From: Vitis vinifera
Lineage: Eukaryota > Streptophyta > Magnoliopsida > Vitales > Vitaceae
Assembly (NCBI RefSeq): GCF_030704535.1
Contig: NC_081821.1
Coordinates: forward strand, 9,191,001 to 9,255,000
DNA length: 64,000 nucleotides
Reading direction: 5' to 3'
In this document: piece by piece, positions 13,661-26,484 of the stretch
Layout of the letters: every line of letters begins with the position of its first letter
Position numbering within the stretch: the first letter of the stretch is position 1
The notes under the pieces: generated by a model
Database searches by the model: none
The model's input: only the letters and a program-made list of their open reading frames with translations
What the model was told of the DNA's origin: nothing
Position numbers and translations under genes: made by a program

Positions 13661-14400
13661 GCTCTTTTTCTCTCTAAAACACACTCTCTCTCTCTAAAAA
13701 TAACAAAATCAGTGAATCTGTATCAGCACTGCAAAACCCCAAATCTGAACACAACCCAGATCCCAAATCTTACAGAAACCCAAAACCCACTAAGCTTAGT
13801 GGAAGAAAGGGAGAAAGAGAGAAAGAGAAAACACTCAGAAATATGAAGACCCAGAAGGCTCAATCACTCATTCATGAACTGTGCAACAACACTGAGAGAC
13901 AATATTGAAACCACCCACATGTGAGTTGGGATTAAAAAAAGAAAAATAAATAAATAGGAAAAAAAAAAAAAAGATGGAACTTATACAAAAGAAAAGAAAA
14001 TGAGAGTGTGGATAGAGGCTCCAGACAGTGAAAATAATGGCAATATTAATTGCAAGAAGAAATGAGAGAAATTTTCACTCTCTTGAGAAGCAAAGAGCTA
14101 GTGGGGAGCTTAAAGCATTAAAGTCAAAGACTCATGCAATTTATCCAGTATACCCCACACCCAAAAAAAAAGTGTGCACCAAAAAGTGAGAAGACAGCAA
14201 AAAGGAAAGTAGGAAGCGGTACCAGATGTGTTGTAGAGCAAAAACCCAGTTGTTAAACACTGAATTGGTGAATGAGAAGAGAGTGAGCAAAATGAAAGAT
14301 ATAATGAGGATTGGGGTCTGAAGTTCTGAACACAAGAATCCGAAGTGTAGAACCTAATCCCAAAATCTCTCTCTCTAACACTTCCTTTGTTTTTTATGTT
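13661..14400 (-). promoter_or_regulatory. 5' leader and promoter region of the NAT gene
   Basis: Directly upstream of the NAT ATG there is a GA-rich leader (AGAGAGAGAG on the gene strand at about 13681-13695), then AT-rich DNA up to a second CT-rich patch near 14365-14380. A 5'-UTR intron is possible but I could not fix its ends. A GTTTTT repeat occupies about 14398-14430. Confidence 0.45.
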
Positions 14401-16680
14401 TTTGTTTTTGTTGTTTTTGTTGTTTTTGTTTCCCTTTAACTGCTGTGCTGAAAATTACAGTCTGGTTTTCTTCAACCAGCTTAATATTTGGTAAAATATT
14501 AAATATACAGGAGTGATGTTGACAAGGCAACACTTGCCAAGGACAAGTAGGTAGCTGTGCATTTAAAAATTAGTCAAATTCATAATTGGTAGGTGTTGTG
14601 TCTTAAATACAAATAATACTTTAGGATTTACCATTGAACCCTGTTTGGTACCCTAGATTTTATAAACAAAATTTTTATTCTATGTATGGCTGCAGGAGTT
14701 TCATAACAATGTGTGGGGCTCTCTATCAAGTAAAGTTGTTTTTGCAACTTTACTTTTTAGAGCCTTTTTTCAATGGAAATTTTCAAAAGAGAAAGAGAAA
14801 GTTGAAAGGAAAAAAAAAGACAGTCATGATCACACAAGTAATTCTAGCATTTAGAAAAGGTACAAAATCATTTGAAAACATTAAGCACTAGAAAAACAGG
14901 ACCAGCTTTAATAATGACTCCATTTTGAATCCAATAGCTATGAATTTATGTTTTTATAAGAGTGAAAACCCAATTTCAACCAACTCAATAATTGAGGAGA
15001 TGAGGCATATTGGTATATTGGAGTTTGTGGAGGTCATATATGGGGGTGAGGGAGGAGAGGAATAAGGGAAAATGTCAGGGTGCCCTAATCAGTAGCCAAC
15101 AGGAAAAAGGATGGGATGGCATACACATGGTCTTATCCCCAATCCCCTAATCTCTGCATGTTGTCCTCAGATAACACTTCTTTTACAACTGGCAAGTGGC
15201 AATCTTCAAAATTTGCTGCTCCCAATATTTTTTCTGGGTTTGGGGAATTGTTGTTGCCAGAGCTAAGCTCTCTGGCAATGGCACTTTCCCTTTTCTTTTT
15301 CTTTATTTTTTAGAATATTTCACATTCCCAAGAATTCTTTTGGGTCAAACACATGACTTATAATTCTCCTTTTCTTGGGATGATTCTTTATTAATATTCC
15401 ATGGGTTTTTTTTTTTATGTAAATATCTATTCCAATAAATTCAATCTGTTGTGAGACTATGGAGCCCAAGACTCTTTTCCAATCCAAAACCCTAAACCAG
15501 GAGAGATTCTTTGATGCACTGAACCCAAACCCTAAGATCTAAACGGATGAAGATTCACACCCCCCTTTCACAAATATTTTTGGCATTACTAGTTGCTATT
15601 GGGACAATGGGACCCAATATGCTTTACCTTTTGCCAAAAGATAAATTACTTTGGCAATTAAAAAGTAGGGATAGACTTTTGCAATTTAAAAAGTAGGGAT
15701 TCTATCCGATTCACTTTTTAACAATACCAAATTCAAAAGGTAATCCACATATTCCCCCTTCTGATTTCCTTCACCCAAATGATTGTTTCAATTATTCAAC
15801 CTCGAATATTAGTTGGGAACACATTGATTATTAGATGGAAAGCTTTGCCATTACTTCAAAGAAAAGAGAAAGATTAGAGAAAAAGTAAAATGACCATTGG
15901 AGCTGTTTTTAAAAAGTTCTTAATCTTATTGGTAATCTCTAGACTTTTTCCCCTTTGGCACCATCCCACCTCTAGGGCACGTCCACCTACAGGTGGCCTC
16001 AACCTTGGGCTTAGAAACAATAAATAATGCAAAATCAAACATGGGTAGTTGAAAAAAATTATGGATAGGCTAGTAGAGTGTAGAAAAATGTGGAACAAAA
16101 TGATTTGAAAATCTGAAATGGAAATGGGTGGTTAGACTCAAGAGAGGATTTGATTGAAATGAGGAAACAGATGAGAGCTATGAAGAAAAAGACAGGAGAC
16201 AGAACATGGTGTTGCTTTCTTTTCTTTACAAGATGCCCTTATCACCCAACCTCCCCTACATGGACCACAGGAGCCTTACCTATTTCTATGGCTTCTTCCT
16301 CCTTTTTAATTCTAAGGGATATGGTTGTTTGGTGGCCTTTGTCTACTTGGGTCTAGCTCATTGGCTACCCTTTCTCTTTCTCTTCAATGAGTCACCACCC
16401 TCTCTCTGTTAGTAGATCCTTGGATCAATAAGAAATTGGTATATTCCTTTTCTCTTTTCTCCTCCAAGTTTCCTTCTTTCCTTTTGTTCCTAATCCCCAT
16501 TTAGTACGCTCAAAGCTTTTGTGACTACATCTCTAAGCAATTTTGAAATGTGGGCCACATAAATGAAAATTTCATCAAATTATGCTATCGGGTTTTATAT
16601 TAAACGTTTTTTTAACGTCATAAGCTCTTTTAATAAAATATTTTTATTTTAACGTTTCTAAAGTTGTAATAATTTTTTTT
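14401..16680. other. Intergenic, no gene seen
   Basis: AT-rich sequence between the NAT promoter and the repeat-rich block. Open frames are short, lack recognisable motifs and are not joined by convincing splice sites. There is a small direct repeat of AAAAAGTAGGGAT near 15660-15700. Nothing further is supported. Confidence 0.5.
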
Positions 16681-16684
16681 TTTA

Positions 16685-16935
16685 CTTTTAAAAACCAATT
16701 ATGATTTGCTTGCTTAATGAACACACAAGTTTTAAGGGAGAAAAATAATATCCAATTAATATACATGAAAAAACAATGATAAAATTTTATATTTTTTTGC
16801 TTTATCTTTGATTTTTAAAAACCAATTATGATTTGCTTGCTTAATGAACACATAAGTTTTAAGGGAGAAAAATAATATCCAATTAATATACATGAAAAAA
16901 CGACGATCAAAATTTATATTTTTCCCTTTATTGTG
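16685..16935. repeat. Two-copy tandem duplication, 126-bp period
   Basis: The block beginning AAAACCAATTATGATTTGCT occurs at 16691 and again at 16817, and the copies stay almost identical for about 85 bp before drifting in the AT-rich tail. High identity suggests a recent duplication. No coding content. Confidence 0.85.
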
Positions 16936-17194
16936 TTCTTGAATAAGAAATGCAACATTTATTAGCATACACCAAAGAAGATGGAATGTTTTTTGTTTTT
17001 ATTATATAATATATAAAAGATGAAAAAGAAATATCTTATTCGGTATTTGAATACAATAAATTATTTTGTCACTTTTCATTTTCTTGCTCAATTCAATCCT
17101 AGACATTGATTAATAAATAAAAATATAATTTATTTAACATAATTTTTATGTTATTTTTATATTGGGTATAATAATATTAAGATATTAGATATCC

Positions 17195-17535
17195 TGTTGT
17201 AAAACAAGGACAAATATAATGCAAATCAAAGTAGTAGAGATAAAATATATCTTACTTTGATATATAATATGGAAGAAGGAATCAAAGAAGAGAATTGAGA
17301 AAGTGAAATAAAAAGAGAGAATGAGAGGAAGAGCTTTCTTTCTTTTCTTAGAGATGTCGGAAACGGGAAGTCTTTTTATAGGCTTTTCAAATGGCTTCCA
17401 TTAATATCCCCATTAATGAATATTAATGAAGCTCATAAATAACATTAATGGTTTCCATTAATGAGTATTAATGGAAGTCATAAATAATACTTAATTAACA
17501 TTAATGTGGTGGCATTCATTACTACAATTATAACA
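17195..17535. mobile_element. Solo LTR, 341 bp, TSD TATCC
   Basis: The segment begins TGTTGTAA and ends TTATAACA (near-perfect inverted ends, TG..CA). It is flanked by identical 5-bp direct repeats TATCC at 17190-17194 and 17536-17540. It contains a TTTTTATAGGC TATA-like motif and no internal coding region, primer-binding site or second LTR. This is the signature of an LTR retrotransposon reduced to a solo LTR by recombination. Family unknown. Confidence 0.85.
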
Positions 17536-17540
17536 TATCC

Positions 17541-19967
17541 CATATTTTAAAATTTTTTATATTATTCATTGTGCAAAAAAATAAAAACTAAATATGGGTG
17601 TGTATGTATGTATAATGCTTTTATTTATTTAATATTAAAATGTAATTTTTTATTTAAAATTTTGAATATTTTACTTATAAATATTATTAATAAAAAATAA
17701 AAACTTATTTACTAAATTATAAACTAAACATCACAAAGATTTTTTTTTTCATAGCAAAGATTGGTCATAAAATATTTATTATTTAAAAAAATCAAATGTT
17801 TTAAAATAATATATTTTTTATTTTATTTTTTTATACCTTTAAACCAAATATAAATAGAAATAATTGGTTAAAAGGGATAAAATGCTTATCATATTTGTGA
17901 ATTTATCCCTCTCATGTTTTTTTTTTCAATAATAACTCATTTTTGACATAATTACCTTTAACTATTTCAAGTATTTACAATATATTTTAAAAGAAATGCT
18001 TATTTTTACAATAAAATAATGAGAGTATTTTTATTAAAATGAGACAAAAAATGAATAAAGAGTTAGATTTCTAAAATTGAGTTTATAATTACACTTTTAA
18101 TTAAATAACCCATATAAATACAGTATAATATCCCGAGATTGGATATCATATATAAAATATCATATTTCATTTGAAACAATATTTTAAAGAAAATTTAAAA
18201 AATGGTAGAATTTTATACTTTTTTTTATTGATTTTTTACAAGTTATTTAATTAACAAAATAGATCACGAATAGATTCGTTCATGAGCTATCGCTGTTTGT
18301 CTTGGCCAAGACAATGAAAGCTTTAGTGTCGGTTGGTCAACAAAATGAAAGCTTTGCCGTTGGCAATGGGAGGTGGGCTTAGGCTTGGTTGTGTCTCAAC
18401 GTGCCTTAACTTTAGTGGGTTAATCGATATTAATGATCACTCAAAGCCCAATCCAAATATGAAAGAAGCCCAACCCCATTGGATTTCTAAATTTCAAGGT
18501 CACCTTTTTTAATTTAAGGGTGATTTGATTAAAAGAATAAAATAATAAAAATTATATATGTGTCCATCTAATTCTTTTCGCATCCATTTAAATAAAAAAA
18601 GGGCAAAAATATCTCTAGATGAAATAACCAAATTATATTAGAGATGAAATAACCAAATTATATCAAACTTTTTAGCTTGAGATGATAATGTCATAGATTT
18701 TTTTTTGGGTACTCGCCTTATTTGAAATTTAAATAAAAGGATTTGAGGTGAGTTTGAATTTTTTTTTTTAAATCCATATGGGTTCGAGTATTACCTTATC
18801 TTATCTCACCTTGCTTTCCAATTATATATAAATTAAAATTAAAAATAAAATTAAATTATTTTTTTATTTTTAATATATAATAATAATAATAATAATACAA
18901 TAGTTTTCAATAAAACAAATTAAATAAAATTATAATATTTTAATACCTATAGAATATCTTTATTTTAATATAATTAAAAAATTTTAATATATATATTTTA
19001 AAAGTAAAACGAGGTAGGGCAAGTATGAGAAATTCTTATATCCAACTGGCTCCGTCCCGCCCCATTTAATTTTTTTAATAGAATGAGATGGAAATTATTT
19101 TGAACAAATCGGATAAGGTTAGGATAAAGATAATCTATCTTGAACTTGTCTCATTGTCATCCCTATTTTTATTTATTTATTTTTAATTTCTCTTATGTTT
19201 TTTTTTTATTGTTCACCATCTCTTATTTTTAAATCATTTAAAATTATTCCTAATTGTTTTTAATTTATGGAGAGAAAAATAAAAGTTGGAAGGAAAGAAT
19301 AAGAATAGAGTTTTAAGTATATTAAAAAATTGTAAATGAATATATTAATAAGGTTTTTATTTTAAAATAGATGTATACATAGCGTGAATATAAAGAAAAA
19401 ATTTTGGTAAATGCAAATATAATTTACCATAAAATTTCTAGATTTTTTTTTTCAAATATGGGGGTTATCTTGTTCCTTTGTTTCTATAATTTTAATTTCA
19501 AACTTATTTTTCTAAACAAATTAATGAATATATGTTTTAATTCTGCACCAAAGAAAGTGGGTAAAAAAATAATAAATTAAATTGCAATAAAATTATGGAA
19601 ATAAAATACTACATAGTAATTTCTATATGATGATTCAATTCAAGAAAATAAAATATAGTTACATTAAATAGAAATTTATATATTTTTAAATTATAAAAAA
19701 AAAGATAGGAAAGTTAAAATAGGTAAAACAAAATTAAAATACATATAAAAATAATTTATTAATTATAAATATTTTTTTTAATTTTTCTTTACTTTTTATT
19801 TTCTTTTTTCTTGCCTATTTTTTCTTCTCAAATTCTCCCAAACCAAACAAAACTTAAATAGAAAAGTCCAATAATTTAATAAATATATGAACGTATGTTA
19901 AGAAAAACTTATTGTAATGGTTAGGTATTAAACTTCTTTTACCCTCAGTTCCAATTCCTTACCTATT
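17541..19967. other. AT-rich intergenic DNA, no gene
   Basis: Very AT-rich sequence with poly-A/T runs and an (ATA)n run near 18880. A less AT-rich island at 18270-18500 contains several AAGCCCAA-type words but is not followed by a gene. No coding region, RNA gene or bounded element could be supported. Confidence 0.5.
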
Positions 19968-20139
19968 AAGGGTTGTTTGAGAACTACTTTTAAGAACAAT
20001 TTTCGGTTTTCTATATTTAACAACCAAAAATTGTTTTTTGTTTTTTATTTTTAAAAACAAAAAACATAATGTTTTAATTATTTTTTTTCACTTGTTTTTT
20101 TATGGTTATTTTAAGAAATAAATTTATAAACATGCAGAA
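19968..20139. repeat. Left half of a hairpin-type (MITE-like) repeat, split by insertion
   Basis: The sequence GGTTGTTTGAGAACTACTTTT followed by TTTTTATTTTTAAAAAC-rich sequence matches the structure of the repeat at 55485-55890. The left half breaks at CATGCAGAA (20139) and resumes at TAGAATGGTAAAAAATAA after 26264. The uninterrupted copy reads through this point (about 55678-55700, ATGGAGAATGATAGAAAATAA), which identifies the insertion site. Confidence 0.6.
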
Positions 20140-21656
20140 TGTCATGCCCTAAGACCCATTCAAAGGGCGTGATGGTCATTTCACACCTCAAACCTAAATA
20201 CTTAAAGTGTAACCCGACTCAAACAATTATCTTGTAACTCGAAGTTACCAATTACCAAATACTTGTTCAGAGTAGCGAAACAAAATTCTAAAATCTTCAA
20301 AATTTAACTTTAAAACTAAACATCCATCAACCAAAATCCATTATCCAAATAGATTGCAAACTTAAATAATTCAAGTGCTAACAAAATTTTCATAATCTCC
20401 AAATCTCAACTTCAAACTATCATAAAAAAATTTAAAGTTCAATATCTAAATAGCTTCCAAAAACCAAATAATCCAAATGAATATAAACTTATAAGTTAAC
20501 AAGGTTCAAAAATAACATCCTAAGCAAAATCCTAATGATGACCATTCCCCGACCCAACCATCACTCCTTGCCCGAACTAAGGGTACCTGAAAAGTAATCA
20601 ACAAATAAGAATGAACTCAAAGCCCAATAAGGAACATTAATGCAATCAATGGATCAAATATTTCAAGTTCACTTATAAAATATAAGATATTATAACTAAT
20701 TATTTTTATAAACTTTTGAGTCAGTTTTGTCAATATATTCAAAACTTTTAACTATACACTTTCATTTATGATTCAAACATTTTCATATCAAATTCAATCA
20801 AAACATTCAAATCATTTATTTACTCTGGTCATCAAACATCAAATAGTGTTTAGTTAGGTGAGACTTTTCAAATAGGTGGTTAATCTCAAATTGTTCCTTT
20901 AAGATGGACGGAACCAAACACTACTAGTACTAGTAACCTCTAACCAAACCCTTAGAGGCTAGGGTCCAAATCAATTACATTCCTCACCAAGAAATGTAAA
21001 TGTCAACTATTATATCTCTTTAACAATGACCAAAAAGTCAAAAGTCAACTATTATATCCCATTGACAAGGGTTAAACAAACCAAATTCAAACACTTATTT
21101 CAATTATTCAAATTTGCAAAACATAATATCTCAACATTTCTCTATTGTAAATAAAATATAAGGTTCTAACATATTTTTCATGCAAAACATATTTGATCTA
21201 TACATAAAACGAATAATAACTCAAAACATTTCCAAATGATGTATATAAAAATTTCTTTCTAAAAAAAAAAAAAACAACCGCATTAATTTCCTTTACCTTA
21301 AAAGCACTTAGAAACCTTGAAGAGTTTAACCCCAAGAATCTAATTCTCCCCTAACATAACAAAAAGATACTATTATCACAAAATTATTTTCCAACTTCTT
21401 AACCAATAACAATTTAATTAATTAGTTTATCTTTATTTATTTTATTATATTTTATTATTTATTAATTATTATTTTTTTCAAAAATCTATCCTCAATAATT
21501 TGTTTCTAATTCCTAAACTAAATTGAATTTCTTAGAAATAATTTCTCTCATTACTTTATACAATAATTTATTTATTTAATTCAAACCCATCATTATGTAG
21601 GTTTCATAGACCTACTTCTTCTTTTAATAATATTAACCTATATATATGTTGAGTTG

Positions 21657-21889
21657 TAAATAGAATAGGAGAATTATTTTCCTATTATGTTAGTTTCCTA
21701 TTTCTGTAAATAGATAGTTTTATTAGTTTCATATTTATGTAAATAGATAGTTTTATGATTTAGGAATAAGTTAGTTTCCTATTATGTTTCTTGTTTCCTA
21801 TTTCTTATCTTGTAATCTCCTATATAAAATGTGTGTATAGTCAATCTAATAGATAGAACTTATTATTTTTCATCCTATAGTTCGTGTCA
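21657..21889 (+). repeat. 5' LTR of copia copy 1
   Basis: Starts TGTTGAGTTGTAAATAG and ends GTTCGTGTCA. It holds a TATATAAA TATA box near 21822 and two copies of a ~33-bp sub-repeat (CTGTAAATAGATAGTTTTAT type). Confidence 0.9.
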
Positions 21890-21907
21890 TGGTATCAGAG
21901 TTGTAGG
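21890..21907 (+). other. Primer-binding site, initiator tRNA-Met type
   Basis: TGGTATCAGAG follows the 5' LTR directly. It is complementary to the 3' end of initiator tRNA-Met, the usual primer of plant copia elements. Confidence 0.85.
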
Positions 21908-21999
21908 TTTTTAAGACCTGGGCATCATTTTGACATTTATCGCTATTTTTTTGGCCTTCATAGTTGATTTTTTTTTTATTCACGTGTTCTTTACAAACC

Positions 22000-24900
22000 T
22001 ACTGGAACTTGTTCAATAGCGAAGAAATGGAGAAGCTGAGAAGCTTGTTGGGATCCCTTAACAAGCCTACTAGAACTTGTTATTTGGCTCTTTTAGGGAC
22101 ACCTTCACTTTTTTTTTGCATAAATGCCTCACACAGAGTTTATGATGACTATTGGATAATAGACTCCGGTGCCACAAACCATATGACCTCCAAATCTCAA
22201 CTTTTCCATACCTATACCCCAAGCCAAGTAACAAGAAAATTGCAGTGGCTAATGGCTCTTTAGTTATCGTTGTAGGTTTCGGAGACATATACATCACACC
22301 TACCCTTATTGTTAAAAATGCCTTCCATGTACTAAAATTGTCGGCCAACTTTGTTTCCATTCAAAAGCTTACCCATGATCTTAAATGTTATGCTAATTTT
22401 TTCCCTTCTTATTGTGTTTTTTAGGAACAAGGCTCGGAGAGGAGGATTGGACTTGCTAAGGAAAGAAGCGGTCTTTACCACCTTGAATCATCTCAAAAAA
22501 CTAGTAATAATTTGTCGTTGTCTTTTCTTAGTTCCTCAGATAAAGATACCATTTGGTTGTATCACCTATGTTTAGGTCATCCATCTTTTAAGGTTTTAAA
22601 GGTTATGTTTCCTCATTTGTTCCAAAGATTAGATATTTATGAGTTTCATTACGAAACATGTGAATTGGCAAAACATACTCATGTATTTTTTCCTATTAGC
22701 AATAAAAGAAGTTCTCATCATTTTCATCTGATTCATAGTGACATATGGGGTCCTTCGACTATTCCTAATGTTTATGGGGCTCATTGGTTTGTATCCTTAA
22801 TTTATAACTGCACTCGGGTTACATGGATCTTTCTTCTTAAACAAAAATATGATGTTAGCATTATCATACCTAATTTCCACTCAATGGTTCAAAACTAATT
22901 TGGGGTTAAAATAAAAAGCTTTAGGACAGACAATGTTAAAGATTACTTCAACCCGATTTTGTCACCCTATTTTCAATCACAAGGCATTCTCCATGACTCA
23001 TCATGTGTTAACACACCCCAACAAAATGAGGTAGCCGAAAGGAAAAATGGGCATTAACTTAACCCAACCTAAGCCTTACTCTTTCAAGGAAATGTTTCTA
23101 AGTCCTATTGAGAGAAAACCGTTCTTACTGCCACATACATGATAAATAGAATCCCCTCACGAGTGGTAGACAACAAAAGCCCCATAGAGATACTTAAGAG
23201 TTTATATCCGCACTTCAGAACCTCAAATGGGCTCATTCCTAAGGTATTTGGGTGCACTGCATTTGTTCATGTCCACAACCAACATAGTGACAAGCTAGAC
23301 CCCTGAGCCATAAAATGTGTCTTCCTTGGTTACTCATCCACTCAAAAATGATACAAGTGTTACAATCCCTCAGCCAAAAATTTTTACATCTCTACAGATG
23401 TCACCTTCACAAAAAATAAACTTTTTTTTCCCCAAGTCCTCTCTTCAGGAGGAGATTTCAATGATGGAAGATAGTCCTTGTGAGTCCTTTGGACCTCTTG
23501 ATCTTCCTTATGTCTCAACCCATGGTGATGAAGAACCTGAGTCATCTAAATCAATCACACGTAAGTCACCCAATTTTACCACTGAACTCGTGTCATCCCT
23601 TGTTCCAGCCAGTGTCACTCGCAATTTTCCACAGTTTTCTAAGGTGTATTCAAGGGAAAAGGCCATTCCAGAACAAAAACAGGTCCAAGATTCCAACTCA
23701 AACCCTGGGAATGAAATTACGGTAAGATCAGACCCACCTTTACATACACAACCTGGTGAAACTTCCACTGACTCAACAGACAACCTAGACTTAAACCTTC
23801 CCATTGCTGTCAGAAAATGTACCAGAGAATGCACTAACCGACCATTCTATCCACTATCACACTATGTGTCTCTTAAGCACCTATCACCAACCCATAAGAA
23901 TTTTATTATGAGTCTAAACACCATTGTCATCCTTAACACTGTTTCTGAGGCATTGACAAAAAGGAAATGGAAGGATGCTATGAGAGAGGAGATGAGTGCA
24001 TTAGAAAAGAATAAAACATAGAAGATTGTTGAAAGACCAAAAGGGAAAAACATTGTTGATTGCAAGTGAATTTTCACACTGAAATATAAGGTTGATGGAT
24101 CTCTTGAGAGACATAAAGCAAGATTGATAGCCAAATGGTACACTCAAACTTATGGAGTTGATTATCAGGAGACTTTTGCTCCAATTGCAAAAATAAATAC
24201 TGTAGGAATCCTGCTGTCATTGGTTGCCCACTACAATTGACAACTCCTACAGTATGATGTTAAGAATGCATTTCTTCATGGTGATTTAAATGAAGAGATT
24301 TACATGAACATCCCACCGGGATTTGAGGGAAACACAGGTAACAAGGTGTGCAAACTGAAAAGGGCTCTTTATGGGCTAAAACAATCTCCTAGGGCTTGGT
24401 TTGGGAGATTTGCAAAAGTCATGAAAGAGTCTAGGTATAAACAAAGCTAAGGTGACCACACTCTCTTCATTAAACACTTGACTACAGGGGGAGTAATTGC
24501 TCTTCTAATCTATGTTGACGACATCATAGTGATTGGAAATGATGAGAGAGAAAAACATGAAGTGAAGTAGAGATTAGCAATAGAGTTTGAGATAAAGGAA
24601 CTAGGGAAACTAAAGTACTTCCTTGATATTGAGGTGACATATTCCACACAAGGAATCTTCATCTCTCAAAAAAAGTATGTGACCAATTTATTGGTAGAAA
24701 CAGGGAAGATTGGGTGTAAACCAGTCTCTACCCCAATGGATCCAAACCACAAGTTGGGATAAGCTAAAGAAGAACCAATGGTGGATAAAATAATGTACCC
24801 GAGGCTGATTGGTAGGCTCATATACTTTGCTCACACTCGGCCAGACATCGCATACTTGATGAGCATGATCAGTCAATTCATGCATGATCTAAGAAAACCT

Positions 24901-25466
24901 CATCTTCAAGCTCTTACAAGGTGCTGCATTACTTGAAAGGCAACCCCATAAAAGGAATTTTGTTCAATAAGAACAATACTCTTGCTCTAGAAGCATACAC
25001 CGACGCTGACTATGCAGGTTCCCTAGTGGATCAAAGATTAACTTCAGGGTATTGTACTTTTCTTGGAGGTAATCTGGTAACATGGAGAAGTAAAAAACAA
25101 AATGTGGTAGCAAAGTCGTCCGTAGAATCAGAGTTTAAGGTCATTGCTCAAGGGTTGTGTGAACTACTTTGGCTGATAATTATTCTAGATGATTTGAGAA
25201 TCAAGTGGGATGATCCTATGAAGTTATATCGTGACAACAAGTCAACTATCAGTATTGCTCATAGCCCTATACAACACAATATGACAAAACATATTGAGAT
25301 TGATAGACATTTCATCAAAGAAAAATTGGAGGAAGGAGTAGTGTGTATGTCCTATGTTTCATCAGAACATCAATTAGTTGATATCCTAACAAAAAGGCTG
25401 AACAGTTCAATATTTCACGATCTTCTATTTAAGCTAGGAATGAAAAACATCTATTCCTTAACTTGA
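22000..25466 (+). pseudogene. Copia pol remnant of copy 1
   Basis: Pieces in order: a short gag-end remnant (EEMEKLRSLLG, about 22022-22054); the protease site WIIDSGATNHMT (about 22150-22190); the GAG-pre-integrase segment LYHLCLGHPSFK (from about 22557); an integrase with stops at 22896-22898 and 23304-23306; reverse transcriptase from WKDAMREEM (about 23970) with stops at about 24019 and 24067; YVDDI (about 24510); and RNase H with TDADYAG (open frame 24921-25466). Almost all of gag, including the zinc knuckle, is missing. The product cannot be made; described as broken only. Confidence 0.9.
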
Positions 25467-25473
25467 GGGGGAG

Positions 25474-25697
25474 TGCGAAGTTGTAAATAGAATAGGAGAA
25501 TTATTTTCCTATTATGTTAGTTTCCTATTTCTGTAAATAGATAGTTTTATTAGTTTTCTATTTCTATAAATAGATAGTTTTATGATTTAGGAATAAGTTA
25601 GTTTCCTATTTCTTCTATTGTAATATCCTATATTAATTGTGTATATAGTCAATCTAATAAATAGAACTTATTATTTTTCATCCCATATTTTGTGTCA
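25474..25697 (+). repeat. 3' LTR of copia copy 1
   Basis: Starts TGCGAAGTTGTAAATAG after the polypurine tract and ends TTTTGTGTCA. It is 224 bp against 233 bp for the 5' LTR, with scattered mismatches and two ~33-bp sub-repeats. Any promoter activity would point toward the uL29m gene. Confidence 0.9.
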
Positions 25698-26264
25698 ATA
25701 TTTTTTTTTTTTCCAAATTCTATGTGTCATTTAACTTTTCAGAGTACACACACCAATTTTATATGTCATTTGACTTTCCAAATCACACACACCAAACAAC
25801 ACCATCTTCAGAATTTCTTCATTTATTTTTTTCTTTTATATACCCAATCACGTCTCAAGTCCTCCCTCAAAGACTTCTTCCACGTTATTTTTTTTTTTTT
25901 TAAAAAACGAACTCTAATCTAGATTGGGGTTTCTTCAAAAATTACCTAAAGTTTCACAAAAAGTGACGAATCTAAGAAAATAAAATTGAAGAATTAGAAG
26001 AGTAAATTTTTTTTTTTTTTTACCTATAGAGATCTGTTCTTCAAACCCTGAATTCCAACTCCAACCTTATATTTTCTGGAATTCTGTGAATAGGAACGTT
26101 ATTAAAAAAAGAACAAGAAGAATAGTAATTTCTAATTTATACTTAGGGTATTTATTCAAAAAATTATATTTTTACCCCTCTTTATTTTATTTAATTAATT
26201 AATTAATTAATTTTATTATTACTATTTTCCTAACTTATCCCTAAAAATTTTTTTTGGCATTACA

Positions 26265-26450
26265 TAGAATGGTAAAAAATAAAACATTATATATAAAAAT
26301 TATTTTAAAAACATATTTTAAAATAGGTTAAAAACATTTTAGGTTTTGAAACACATATTTGTTTTAAAAAAATCACATAACAATTTTAAAAAACTATTCT
26401 TAAATTTTTTTTTTTTGAATTGATTTCGAAAACAATTACTAGACCCTAAT
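26265..26450. repeat. Right half of the split hairpin-type repeat
   Basis: Continues the repeat broken at 20139. AT-rich sequence with GGTTTTGAAACACATATTTG and a run of TTTAAAAAACTATTCTTAAATT-like words resembles the right arm of the copy at 55485-55890. Confidence 0.5.
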
Positions 26451-26484
26451 TAATATTTCGTAGGGGACTTTTTTCACGTTTCGA

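Larger units (their letters stand above)
21657..25697 (+). mobile_element. Ty1/copia retrotransposon copy 1 (degenerate, gag-deficient)
   Basis: A complete-ended element of 4041 bp: 5' LTR 21657-21889, PBS from 21890, pol remnants in copia order (protease, integrase, reverse transcriptase, RNase H), polypurine tract TTGAGGGGGAG just before 25474, and 3' LTR 25474-25697. Flanks are ATATA and ATATT, a partly decayed target duplication. It sits inside the LTR-like element 20140-26264 and about 0.8-1 kb upstream of the uL29m promoter, in the same orientation as that gene. The LTRs differ by substitutions and an indel and pol has many stops, so the copy is old and inactive. Confidence 0.92.
20140..26264. 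mobile_element. Solo-LTR-like element (~2.1 kb) split by a copia insertion
   Basis: The ends are TGTCATGCC (20140) and GGCATTACA (26264), imperfect inverted ends of TG..CA type. Flanks are CAGAA (20135-20139) and TAGAA (26265-26269), a 4-of-5 target duplication. Removing the copia element at 21657-25697 leaves about 2.08 kb with no coding capacity, as expected for a long solo LTR or LTR-like unit. The broken hairpin repeat on both sides supports the borders. The superfamily is unproven; long LTRs in plants are mostly gypsy. Confidence 0.65.
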
